Shown here in pieces: positions 9,651-20,000 of a stretch of 64,000 nucleotides of DNA. The notes below the pieces were generated by a model that was given only the letters and a program-made list of their open reading frames with translations, made no database searches and was not told where the DNA came from. Every line of letters begins with the position of its first letter. The first letter of the stretch is position 1. Both the position numbers and the translations under genes were made by a program. This DNA comes from Flavobacterium sp. GTDB taxonomy: Bacteria > Bacteroidota > Bacteroidia > Flavobacteriales > Flavobacteriaceae. Location: NCBI RefSeq assembly GCF_039595935.1, contig NZ_JBCNKR010000004.1:309001-373000 (forward strand), read 5' to 3'.

Positions 9651-10015
9651 TAAACACGGGTATTTAATAATTTATTAATTCTTACTAAAAGCACAGCCGG
9701 ACTTATTGGCTTTGCAATAAATTCATTTGCGCCAATGTCAAACGAATCCAGCTCTGTCTGCTCTACACCAGAAGAGGTAAGTATAATTATTGGAATATCA
9801 GAATTAATGGTCTGCCTAACATGCTGCGTAATCTGCATTCCGCTGATCCCCGGCATATTTATGTCTGTAAGGATTAGATCATAACTATTTTTTTCAATAG
9901 CTTCTAATGCATCTTTACCATCTGAAAACTGGTCAACTGTAAATCCTTTAGACTCTAAGAAAAAAGATAACGATTTGCGTAGGATATCATTATCTTCGGC
10001 TAAAACTATTCTCAT
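9650..10015 (-). CDS. Single-domain response regulator (CheY-like)
   Basis: A 121-residue receiver domain with no output domain. Acidic residues E7/D8, phospho-acceptor D51 (LTDINMPG), T80 and K102 (AKP) are all present. I chose the ATG that gives MRIVLAEDN, because the longer reading begins with TTG and adds nine residues that do not fit the fold. It lies between a hybrid kinase and the polysaccharide genes. It probably acts by protein contact, for example on the synthase or HEAT protein. Confidence 0.88.
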   Translation of the reverse strand: MRIVLAEDNDILRKSLSFFLESKGFTVDQFSDGKDALEAIEKNSYDLILTDINMPGISGMQITQHVRQTINSDIPIIILTSSGVEQTELDSFDIGANEFIAKPISPAVLLVRINKLLNTRV

Positions 10016-10102
10016 TTTATATAATATTTGTCTTTGGGGCAAATTCTATTATGCCATAGAATATTCGAACTTAATGTAAAGCTAAAGCTTATTTCTCTTT
10101 TA

Positions 10103-12091
10103 TCATAGCTCCTTTAGATATTTAACTACTTCAATTATGCCGCAATGGAATATATGGATTCTGTCAGCGGTTTCAGATGTAAATTTTTCATGTCTGGCTT
10201 CTTCTTCAATAACAGCAAGGCAGTTACTTAAATCATCAAGCAGAAACATATCTAAACTGGATCTCATATTATGAGCCATTTTTTTTACTGTGTCGTAATC
10301 CTTTTTTTTGAATGATTCTTCGAGCAGAGCTTCTTCTCCCGGGATTTTTTCTATAAAAAGATTTACCATTTCCTGTCTGAAGTTTAGATCTCCTCCTGAC
10401 ATTTCATCAATAAATGATAAGTCTACTCTTCTTTTTCGGTGTAGTTTATTATCTGGATTTAATACCGTTTTTATAGCTTCTAAAAGAGCAGACTGTTTAA
10501 ATGGTTTAGGAACATAACCGTCCATTCCGGCATTGTAGCATCGTTCTTGCTCTCCCACTAAAGAATGAGCCGTCATGGCAATAATCGGAATAGTCGATTT
10601 CATTTCATTCCTGATATATTCTGTGGTTTGGTAACCATCTTTAACAGGCATTTGAAGATCCATCAAAACGAGGTCATATTCATTTTTAGATAAAAACTCG
10701 ATTCCTTCTTCTCCATTTTCGGCAATATCCAATTCAAAACCAAAATTCTGAATCACATTTTTTGCCAGCTTTTGATTTAAAACATTGTCTTCGCAAAGCA
10801 ATATTTTAAGTTTTCCTAAATTTTCAGATACTATCGCTTTCTCATTTTCTTCACTATAATCTGCTTTTCTATAATTAATATCAAAATAAAACTCAGATCC
10901 TCTGTTTTCTTTACTTTTTACATGAATTTCGGCATTTTGTAATTCAACTAATTGTTTTACAATATTAAGACCAAGTCCTGTACCGCCAAATCTTCTTGTT
11001 GTACTGTCTTCCGCCTGAGTAAATCGATCAAAAATAGTTTTAAGTTTTTTCTCAGGAATACCAATACCGGTATCTTTAACCGAGAATCGAAGCGAATAAT
11101 GATTTTCTGTTTCGTCTATTTTTTTTACAGAAACAGTAACATCACCTTCATTTGTGAATTTTAGCGAATTTCCAATTAAGTTTACCAATATTTGATTTAA
11201 CCTTCCCTGATCTCCAATTACCATTTCCGGCATATCGGCATCCAGAAAAAGATTGAATTCAACATCTTTAGGTACTTTTACTTTTAGTAAAGCATAAACA
11301 TGTTTAAGTGTATTTTTTAAATTGAATGGTTCTGTTTCGATTGTTAAATTTCCCGATTCAATTTTAGAAAGATCCAAAATATCATTAATAATAAGCAGTA
11401 AATTTTCGCCCGCAATTTGTACGCTGTCAATATAATCACGCTGAACAACATCTAGTTTGGTTTGAGCCAGAAGATCTGTAAAACCAATTATGGCATTTAA
11501 AGGCGTACGAATTTCATGGCTCATATTGGCCAGAAAACTATCTTTTGCCAGTACTGCCCTTTCGGCAATTTTTTTCTGTGCATCCAGCTGCATGTTTTTA
11601 TTGCTCAGTTCCAGCTGGTTTATCACGTGTCTGGAAACAATAGAAAGTGCATTACGCTGATTTTCATTTAGTTCTTTAGCAACATGATCAATAGCGCAGA
11701 TAGTACCAATATTAAATCCATCCGGTGTTGTAAGCGGAATTCCGGCATAAAACCGAACCTTAAAACCTCCGGTAACATTAGGGTCATCTTTAAAACGTTC
11801 GTTCAAAAATGTATCGTTTATTTCGACCATTTCTGATTCCATTATCGTATATCTGCAAAAAGAAATTTCTCTTGGAACCTCAGATACTCCTATGCCAATT
11901 TCAGATTTAAACCATTGTCGGTTTTCATCAATAAAAGAAATATGGGCAATGGGAACCCCGCATATATAAGAAACTAATTTTGTTGCATCATCAAAAGCAT
12001 GATCCGGAAGTGTATCTAATATATTGTAACGCTTTAATGCTGCTAAACGCTCTAGCTCATTGTGTGGTATTGGCTGATCTTCGTAACTCAT
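10103..12091 (-). CDS. Hybrid histidine kinase (GAF-HisKA-HATPase-REC-HPt)
   Basis: A soluble hybrid sensor kinase of 662 residues. From the chosen start: GAF domain (about 10-165), HisKA with the phospho-His in NMSHEIRTPLN (His192), HATPase (about 295-405, with DTGIGIP and GGTGLGL), receiver (Asp478 in LMDLQMP) and a C-terminal HPt domain (His607 in MAHNMRSSLD). It has no membrane helix, so it senses a cytoplasmic cue. I preferred the ATG giving MSYEDQPIP: a -7 box lies just upstream and leaves only about 12 nt before the alternative ATG at 12127. The HPt suggests phosphotransfer to the single-domain regulator that follows. Confidence 0.9.
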   Translation of the reverse strand: MSYEDQPIPHNELERLAALKRYNILDTLPDHAFDDATKLVSYICGVPIAHISFIDENRQWFKSEIGIGVSEVPREISFCRYTIMESEMVEINDTFLNERFKDDPNVTGGFKVRFYAGIPLTTPDGFNIGTICAIDHVAKELNENQRNALSIVSRHVINQLELSNKNMQLDAQKKIAERAVLAKDSFLANMSHEIRTPLNAIIGFTDLLAQTKLDVVQRDYIDSVQIAGENLLLIINDILDLSKIESGNLTIETEPFNLKNTLKHVYALLKVKVPKDVEFNLFLDADMPEMVIGDQGRLNQILVNLIGNSLKFTNEGDVTVSVKKIDETENHYSLRFSVKDTGIGIPEKKLKTIFDRFTQAEDSTTRRFGGTGLGLNIVKQLVELQNAEIHVKSKENRGSEFYFDINYRKADYSEENEKAIVSENLGKLKILLCEDNVLNQKLAKNVIQNFGFELDIAENGEEGIEFLSKNEYDLVLMDLQMPVKDGYQTTEYIRNEMKSTIPIIAMTAHSLVGEQERCYNAGMDGYVPKPFKQSALLEAIKTVLNPDNKLHRKRRVDLSFIDEMSGGDLNFRQEMVNLFIEKIPGEEALLEESFKKKDYDTVKKMAHNMRSSLDMFLLDDLSNCLAVIEEEARHEKFTSETADRIHIFHCGIIEVVKYLKEL

Positions 12092-12144
12092 TTGCTTATA
12101 GAAAATTTTTGGAAGCCTTACTATCATTAATAAAAAGACTAATG

Positions 12145-12152
12145 CAAAGTTA
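12145..12152 (-). promoter_or_regulatory. Candidate -7 box of the hybrid kinase/polysaccharide unit
   Basis: The minus strand reads TAACTTTG, matching TAnnTTTG. Transcription would begin near 12139, leaving a leader of about 48 nt to the ATG at 12091. No -33 TTG at standard spacing was seen. Confidence 0.5.
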
Positions 12153-12280
12153 TTTAATTAAAACTTCAAAAAATAATCTGAATTGCAGAAGTATAAAATC
12201 TACATTCAATAGATTTTTTTACTATCAATTTACCAGCATTCTTCAATTACTTGTTTATGATTGTTTAATAAATTGAACAA

Positions 12281-12312
12281 AAAATGCCAATGATAATTTT
12301 CATTGGCATTTT
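12281..12312 (-). terminator. Rho-independent terminator of the CPBP gene
   Basis: A perfect 13-bp stem (AAAATGCCAATGA paired with TCATTGGCATTTT) with a 6-nt loop. It is flanked by A and T runs and lies just past the stop of the CPBP protease gene. Confidence 0.88.
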
Positions 12313-12335
12313 TAATATCTCAAAATAAATACGAT

Positions 12336-13028
12336 TTAACTCTCTAAAGCTAATTTTGTTTTAAGTCTTCGGTTATACAAAATTATAAATCCAATCCAGA
12401 TCACTAAAAGAGCAGCAATTAGTATCAATTCTGTTTCATGTAAACCTTCGCGAAAGAAATTATTTAGTGAATGCACTCCAGCAACAGCAAGCAGCGAACT
12501 TGTTTTTGAATATACTTTTCCAATTCCCCAGGTACCAAAAAAGATAATTCCTAAGAAAATCAATCCAGAAGTGTCTAATCCAATATTTACGTGCCAGATA
12601 AACCAAAGCAGAGCAATAATTATGATTGAAGTTAACTTTGGAAGACTTTTTAGCTGGTCTTGTAAAAATCCTCGCCACCCTATTTCTTCTAAAAGACCAT
12701 ATACCAAAACTGTAAACATTAATAACAAAGGAAATTTTCCTGTAAAGACATAATAAACTCCCGAAATTAAAAATGCCGGAAGCAGCCAGTAAACAGCAAA
12801 TGGCAAAGCCGATGTTTTATAGATTCCTTTTAAAGAAAGAGGCGTATCAAGAGAAAAAACTTTTATTGCAACTAAAGCGCCTAAAGCCGGACCAACTCCG
12901 CGAAGCAGAATTGTTAGGTATTCGTTACTAACACCAGACAGTAAATTTGTTTTAACGGCAATAAATCTGCAAATAATGGCAATGATATAATAAACTGCAA
13001 TTGCCCCATAATTAATGTTACGTTTCAT
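12336..13028 (-). CDS. CPBP-family intramembrane metalloprotease (CAAX/Abi type)
   Basis: A 230-residue polytopic membrane protein with the three CPBP motifs: EEIGWR (Glu114, Glu115, Arg119), WHVN (His146) and HSLNN (His186, Asn190). In this family the Glu and His residues bind a metal that hydrolyses substrate within the membrane. Members range from prenyl-protein proteases to bacteriocin-immunity proteins, and nothing nearby identifies the substrate. It has its own terminator and a possible -7 box, and the divergent-style spacing from the Crp/Fnr gene suggests separate transcription. Confidence 0.9.
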   Translation of the reverse strand: MKRNINYGAIAVYYIIAIICRFIAVKTNLLSGVSNEYLTILLRGVGPALGALVAIKVFSLDTPLSLKGIYKTSALPFAVYWLLPAFLISGVYYVFTGKFPLLLMFTVLVYGLLEEIGWRGFLQDQLKSLPKLTSIIIIALLWFIWHVNIGLDTSGLIFLGIIFFGTWGIGKVYSKTSSLLAVAGVHSLNNFFREGLHETELILIAALLVIWIGFIILYNRRLKTKLALES

Positions 13029-13052
13029 AAGTTGTTTGTTTGATTAGTAAGA

Positions 13053-13060
13053 CAAACTTA
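13053..13060 (-). promoter_or_regulatory. Candidate -7 box of the CPBP gene
   Basis: The minus strand reads TAAGTTTG, matching TAnnTTTG, 25 nt before the start codon. No -33 element at normal spacing was found. Confidence 0.4.
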
Positions 13061-13100
13061 GAAATCAAATACAACAAAAAAATTGACTTTGGGTAAGAAA

Positions 13101-13691
13101 TCACTTCTCTGTAATTCTTTTTCGAATTCGGCTTAAACTCTCTGCTGTCAATCCTAAATAAGAGGCAATAACTTTTAAAGGTGTACGCTGAAATATTTCA
13201 GGACTTGATTCTATAAGTTTTATATAACGTTCCTGAGGAGAAAGTGTTAAAAGATCTATTTGCTGCTGTTGTTTTCGAATATAAAGCATTTCTGAAACTG
13301 CTTTTCCAATTCTCAAACCAGATTCTGAACGACTGTAAAGTTCTTTCAAATCTTTATGGGTAATAGACCATAAAGTAATGTCTTCCAGAGCTTCTACTTT
13401 TATAACAGTAGGCTGCTGATTTAGAAAAGACAAATAATCACTTATGAATGATTTTTCGTAAAGCAGATTTATACAGATATCACGGCTTCCGTCCCAGACA
13501 AATAATCCCGCCGAACCTTTAATTATAATATTAAGATATTTCTCGACCTCGTTGTATTCTTTAATTATTTGTGATTTTTTGAATTTTCTGATTTCAATTT
13601 TTTCTGAAAAGGCATCCCAGATATTGGTATCTGAAACATAGTAGGAATCAAAAATCTTCTTTACATTTTCCGGAGATGGATTGTGGGGCAT
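13101..13691 (-). CDS. Crp/Fnr-family transcriptional regulator
   Basis: A 196-residue regulator with a cyclic-nucleotide-binding-like beta-barrel (about 25-120) and a C-terminal winged helix with SYLGLTAESLSRIRKRI as the recognition region. The barrel lacks the clear cAMP-binding Arg/Ser pattern of Crp, and there are no Fnr-type cysteines, so the ligand is unknown. It is the usual Bacteroidota Crp-like type, about 190-200 residues long. It reads away from the giant adhesin gene and shares the intergenic region with it, so it could control that operon; this is only positional. Confidence 0.88.
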   Translation of the reverse strand: MPHNPSPENVKKIFDSYYVSDTNIWDAFSEKIEIRKFKKSQIIKEYNEVEKYLNIIIKGSAGLFVWDGSRDICINLLYEKSFISDYLSFLNQQPTVIKVEALEDITLWSITHKDLKELYSRSESGLRIGKAVSEMLYIRKQQQQIDLLTLSPQERYIKLIESSPEIFQRTPLKVIASYLGLTAESLSRIRKRITEK

Positions 13692-13727
13692 AGATTAGGG
13701 AAATATCGATTTTACAAAACCAATTTA

Positions 13728-13757
13728 CAAAACTATTTTTAAGTTGTTTTACTTCAA
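13728..13757 (-). promoter_or_regulatory. Promoter of the Crp/Fnr gene
   Basis: The minus strand has TTG (13755-13757), 19 nt, then TAGTTTTG (13728-13735). Both boxes and the spacing fit the Bacteroidota consensus, with a leader of about 30 nt. Confidence 0.6.
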
Positions 13758-13879
13758 TTATATAAAAATCTAATTCAATAGGTTTTATTAATACAATTTC
13801 CTGTAAATCTCTTAAAAAAAATGAGCCAGAATCTTGTTTCATTTTAAAATTTGAAGTTTCATATTATAACTTGAAACCT

Positions 13880-13904
13880 AATAATTTCACCTGCCGAAAT
13901 TATT
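13880..13904. promoter_or_regulatory. Inverted repeat, possible operator of the adhesin operon
   Basis: AATAATTTC and GAAATTATT form perfect 9-nt inverted arms around a 7-nt spacer. The site ends 6 nt before the adhesin -7 box, where a regulator would contact RNA polymerase. Confidence 0.45.
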
Positions 13905-13910
13905 ATTCCT

Positions 13911-13918
13911 TAATTTTG
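13911..13918 (+). promoter_or_regulatory. Candidate -7 box of the adhesin operon
   Basis: TAATTTTG matches TAnnTTTG, about 108 nt before the adhesin ATG. There is no clear -33 TTG, which would fit an activator-dependent promoter using the adjacent inverted repeat. Confidence 0.45.
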
Positions 13919-14026
13919 ATAATCTCCCATTCTACAATTCAGCACCTGCTTTTTTAAATTATACCCAATTGATTTATTGCCAGACGAGATCAGGTAAATT
14001 GTTCATATCCACCTTTCAATCCCCGA

Positions 14027-17000
14027 ATGTCTATGAAACAATCTGTACTATTAAAAAATTTTACAAAAAAGATAATTTTCATTCTGCTTATAGTTTCTTC
14101 TATAAGTTTATATGGGCAAAATTGTACTGTAAATGCAGGAGTTTTAAACATAACTATTTGCGAAAACGATGCTTTAGTTTTAACGGGAAATAATCCTTCT
14201 CCGATTATAGGAACTGTTCTATGGACTCAAATTTCAGGACCTGCTGTTGTAATTAATTCCCCTACTAGTTCAAGCACCACCATTTCAGGATATACGGGAG
14301 GAAATACTTATATTTTTAGATACAGTGCCACCTGCGGTGACGGGGTTTCTGCTCATCAGGATAAAGTGGTAAACGTACAACCTATTACGATTGCCAATGC
14401 CGGAGGAAACATTGCCAGCTGTCCTAATAATTTAGGAACTTTGAGTATTACGGCTAATACTCCCCAAAATGCCGGAGAAACCGGATATTGGGAAATTGTA
14501 GGCGATAATAATGCCGGAGTAATTATTAATTTTCCTGATTTGCCTACCTCAACTATAACTTTACCGGCCGAAAGCTGCGGTGTTACTACTCTGCAATGGG
14601 TTATTGAAGGTGAAGAGTATGCTCCGGGACAGCGATGCAGAACAACATCACAAATAACCGTGACCAATTATGGCGGCGCAAAACCCGTTTCAGCAGGTCC
14701 TGATCAAAATTTGAGTAATTGTTATACTACAACGCAAACTACAAATCTTACGGGAACTTACGGTGGTTGCGGACTAAATGGTCAAAGCGGTCAATGGACT
14801 TTTGTAAGCGGTCCTAATACGCCCACGATAAGCAATCCGGGTTCTAATACTACACCCGTTTCTAATCTTGTTGAAGGAACATATACATTTAGATGGACAG
14901 TAAACGGTCCATGTGCTTCCGGAAATGATTTGGTTGTAATTACAGTTCCGCCAGCAACGCAGGATGTAACAACTCTTCCGGGCGGTGATGAAGATATTTT
15001 CTTTTGCGACAACACCATTACAGAAGTTACGCTTGTAGCTCAAACGCCTTTATATGCAGGAGAAACGGTACAGTGGACTCAAATTTCAGGAGATACCGGA
15101 GCTGTCATTGTTTCGCCTGCAAACCCTACCACATTAGTTACTAATATTTCAGATTCTGGCGATCCTTATAAATTTAGATATACACTTACGAATACTAATA
15201 CTGGCTGTATTTTTACAAAAGATTATAATGTTCAGTATAATGGCGCTGTAAGAACTATAGCTGCTAATAACGGCAACGATATTGTGGGGAGTTGTAATGC
15301 TACTGTATTTACAATTCCGCTTACGGTAACGGGTACTGGTGTTAATCAATATAGAATTGTGAGCGGTCCTGCCAGTTCTCCTCTAGCACCATTTCCAACG
15401 GCAATACAAAGTGTAGGTAACTCATTAACATTAACCCTTACTGCATCTGGAAATTATAATGTTGAATTTATCAGAAGTCAAAACGGAACTCTACCTGTTG
15501 GCTGTGACTATGGATTTGACACATTGAGTATTTTAGTTTCAGGTGCACCTACTCCGTCAAATGCCGGATCTGATGTGAGTTTACCTTGTGGAGATACTTC
15601 CACAACATTATCAGGAGTCGTAACCGATGACGGAATGCATTTCTGGAGCCAGCTAAGCGGTCCTAATCAAGCAACAATAGCAGATAATTTTGCTGTAAAT
15701 ACACAAGTAACAGGTCTTGTTCCGGGAACTTATGTATTTCAATATATAACAAAAGGCGGCGGTGCAACCTGTGGTTTTTCTATTGCTACGGTAACCATAT
15801 ATGTATCTGACAGTGATTTAAATAATGTTGAAGCCGGTACTAATCAGGTGGTTTGCGCTAACTCTCAGGTAAATCTGGCTGCTACTCCTGTAGATGAAGG
15901 AGAAATTGGCGAATGGAGCCAAATCTCAGGTCCAAATACAATTATCTTTTCTGATCTCAATGATCCAAATGCTGTAGCTACCGGATTTGCAACAAATTTG
16001 TCATCTTATCAATTACAATGGACTGTTTCTTACCTGCACCCCGGCCCATTATGTAATGCGGCTGCTTCGGATACGGTTACAATACTAACTAATAATTCTA
16101 GTGCAGCTTCTAATTCTGATGCCGGGCCTGATGCTTGTTATCCTACGGGAACAACAACTTTTAACCTCAGCGGAAATACCCCTGGAAATTTTGAAACCGG
16201 AACATGGACTGTAATTCCTGCCAGTGGAGTCATTTTTGCAGATGTAAATGATCCTAATACTTTAGTGACTGTTCCCGGAAACGGAACTTATACTTTTACC
16301 TGGGCAATTGAAACCTTTGCACGTCTTTGTGAACCTAATAAAAGCAGTGTCTCAGTTACAATTGCAGATACTCCTCCCGCAGCAAATGCAGGACCGGATC
16401 AGGAAATATGTGGAACAACAATTACTATGGCAGCATCTGGCAGCAGCGGAGCAACGGGAACCTGGACCAGAATTTCAGGTCTAGGAAACTATACGATTAG
16501 TGATGAGCATGATCCAAATGCTGTGTTTACTTTTAACTATAGCGGTTATTATATTTTTAGATGGACAGTAGATGCCGCTGTTTGTGGTTCTGCTTTTGAT
16601 GATATTAATTTGACTATAGGGATTCCACCTCATCAGGCCTTAGCAGGGCCCGATCAGAATGTATGTAACAATACCACTGTTACAATGGCCGGAAGTGCTT
16701 ATGATAGTTTTTTTGAAACCGGGCAATGGTCAGTTCTTACCGGAGCTCCTAATAACCCCACTATTGTAGATCCGTCAAATCCTAATACAGTAATTAACGG
16801 GCTTGTTGCCGGTACTTATACCTTTAGATGGACTATTACAGCCAAAAGTGTGTTTTTATGTACAGGTACATTTGATGACATAACAGTAGTCGTTACGCCA
16901 ACTGCTAATGCAGGCGCTGATCAAAGTTATTGTGATGTTACAAGTGTTGCCCTCATGGCAAATAAAAATTCAACAGGAACGTGGTCACTTACCAGTACGA

Positions 17001-20000
17001 CAGGAAATCCGGCAGATGTGGTTATTTCGCAATCTCCGCCTAATAGTTATATTGCAAATGCCACTGTAGTTCCCGGTAATAGTTATGTTTTTACGTATAC
17101 GACCAGTACAACAACTTTTCCCGATAGTTCTACTTGTCCGGGGTCATCAGATTCTGTAAATATACAGGTTTTCAGCGGAGCGAGTATCGATCCTGATGCC
17201 GGACCAGACCAAACCTTATGTATTTCTGATGTCAGCGGTGTTACTACCCTGCAGGGAAACACACCTCCAGTTGATGTTGCTGTTTCAGTTTGGCGTTTTG
17301 TTGATCAGCCTGCAGGCAGTGTAGCCGTAATTACTACTCCATCCGCTCCATTAACAACTGTTACCGGATTAACTGTTCCGGGACTTTATATTTTAGAATG
17401 GGTTTTTGAAAGTACATCTTGCAGAACACTATCAGATATTGTACGTATTGAAATGAATGCAGAACCAAGCGCTGCAAATGCCGGTCCTGATGATACCGTT
17501 GCCTGCCAAACAACGTATCAAACGGCAGCTGTGCCACCCACAGTAGGAATCGGAACATGGTCTTTTGCCAGCCCTGCGGATGATCCCTCGGGAGGAGCTG
17601 TCGTAATTGACAGTCCAAATAGTCCCGTGACAACCTTATCCAATATTACTACTCTCGGCACTTACCGATTAACATGGACTGTTACAAATGGCCCTTTTAC
17701 TAGTCCATCATTATGTCAGCCTTCTTCAGATACAGTAGAAATTACATTTAATGACGTCCCTCCTTCTGTTGCAGATGCTGGGCCTGATCAGGAATTATGC
17801 GGGGTTAATTTTGCTACAATGGACGCTGCTCAGGTGACTTCAGGACTAGGAACGTGGACTCAGGTATCAGGACCCAATACAGCTAATATTGCTTCACCTA
17901 ATTTAAGGAATTCTTTAATGCTTGGTCTCATACCCGGAACTTATGAATTTCTTTGGACAGTTACAACACTAAATTCAAATGGCTGTATTTCTGAAGATTC
18001 TGTTCTTGTAACAATTTATGAAAATCCTTCTACAGCAGATGCGGGACCAAATCAGACAATACCTCAGTTTACACCTGTAATTATGAATGCGGAAACACCA
18101 AGTGTAGGTAACGGAATCTGGACTCAGATTTCTGGTCCTACAATAGTCGGTTTTACAAATGAAACATCTCCTACTACAACCGTAACCGGAACCGTTTCCG
18201 GAACTTATGTACTTGAATGGACTGTTAGTAACGGAAATTGTACTGTTTCATCAGATACTATAACAATTATAATACTTTCGGTTGCTGATCTTGAGTTAAT
18301 CAAAACTGTAACTCCAACCACGGGAAGTGCCGGAAATATTGTCACTTTTAATATTCAGATTTTTAATAATAATTCATTGGGAGGAACCGTAACTGCCACG
18401 GGGGTATCGGTAAGAGATTATATTCCGTCAGGAATAAATATAGTTCCCGGATCTGCAAATTACGCCGGACAATATAATCTTGGTGATAATACCATAACCT
18501 GGAACAATCTTACAATTCCGGTTGGAAATAAAGTGACCTTAACTTTTCAAGGAACAATTATAGCTGCTGGTTCTTATGTAAATACTGCCGAAATAATTGC
18601 TTCAAATCAGTTTGATCCCGATAGTACGCCTAACAATCAAAATCCCGCTGAAGATGATATGGATGATGCCGCAGTAGTACTGGATGTAGCCGATTTATCG
18701 CTTCAAAAAACAGTTTCGCCAACTAATGTAAGTATTAATGATAATGTGATTTTTACGATTAGAGTTACTAACAGCGGACCTAATAATGCCACTGGAATAA
18801 CTGTTTCAGACAAACTTCCACCCGGATATACATATGTTAGTGATAATGGTGCAGGCAAATATAACAGCACAACGGGTATCTGGAATGTGGGCAACCTGAA
18901 CAACGGAAACTCTTTAGCTTTGCAAATTACAGCAAAAGTAAATGTTGCCACATCTGCCAATTATTCTAATATTGCCGAAATACAAACCGCTCATCAGCTT
19001 GATCCTGATAGTACACCCGGTAACGGACTTCTTGAAGATGATATGGCAAGTGCAAATATCATTTTGAAATTTGCTGATTTAGAACTTACAAAAACAGTTA
19101 CACCCACAGCTGCAGCTGCAGGAGAGCAAGTCGATTTCTTTATAAATGTATTCAATAGAGGTCCCGGAAATGCAACTGGGGTTAGTGTACAGGACATAAT
19201 ACCTGTTGGATATACTTTAATTCCGGGCTCAGTATCGAATAACGGAACTTATCAGTCAGCAACAGCAACCCTTGAATGGAAGAATTTATTTATAGGAAAT
19301 AATTCGGTTCTCGTTTTAAGTTTTAAAGCCCTTGTAAATCCTTTAGGCGATTACCATAATACAGCTCAGGTTACAGCCAGTGATTTACCTGATCCGGACA
19401 GTACTCCCAATAATAATATTTCTTCTGAGGATGACCAGGACGATGCCGAAATTACTTTTATCGGCCCATCTGCAGATTTATCATTAGTTAAAAATGTAGT
19501 GGCAGGAAATACAAGTCCCGTTGTAGGCAGTGTAATTTCGTTTGAACTTGTTATTACTAATGATGGACCAAACGATGCTACCGGAGTTCAAATAACAGAT
19601 TTACTTCCATCGGGCTATGAATACGTAAATTACAGCTCTTCTGCAGGTCTTTATAACAATACAACCGGAATTTGGAGTGTAGGAACAGTTGATAGCGGAG
19701 TTTCAGAATCGCTTATTCTTGATGTAAAAGTACTGCCTGCGGGAGACTATTTTAATATTACACAAGTAACTGCCAGTAATTTACCCGATCCTGACAGTAC
19801 TCCAAATAATGATGACGGAGATCAAAGTGAAGATGATGAAGCAAATGCAGTCATTACTCCAATACAACAATCAGCAGATTTATCTTTAACTAAATCAGTC
19901 AGCAATACAACGCCTTTAGTGGGATCATTAGTTACTTTTCAGGTTATAACTACAAACAGCGGTCCGCAAGATACTGCACACGTAACCGTTACAGATTTAC

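Larger units (their letters stand above)
13692..14026. other. Divergent regulatory region upstream of the adhesin (335 bp)
   Basis: It separates the Crp/Fnr gene from the giant adhesin. It contains a promoter for the regulator (13728-13757), a 9-bp-arm inverted repeat (13880-13904) and a -7 box for the adhesin (13911-13918). No gene was seen. Confidence 0.75.

Noticed and set aside
12336..13028. CPBP protein as a phage-defence or bacteriocin-immunity component
   Set aside because: No toxin, bacteriocin or defence gene lies nearby.
17361..17633. A 90-codon minus-strand frame inside the adhesin gene
   Set aside because: It lies fully within a well-supported coding frame and has no promoter, signal or recognisable domain.
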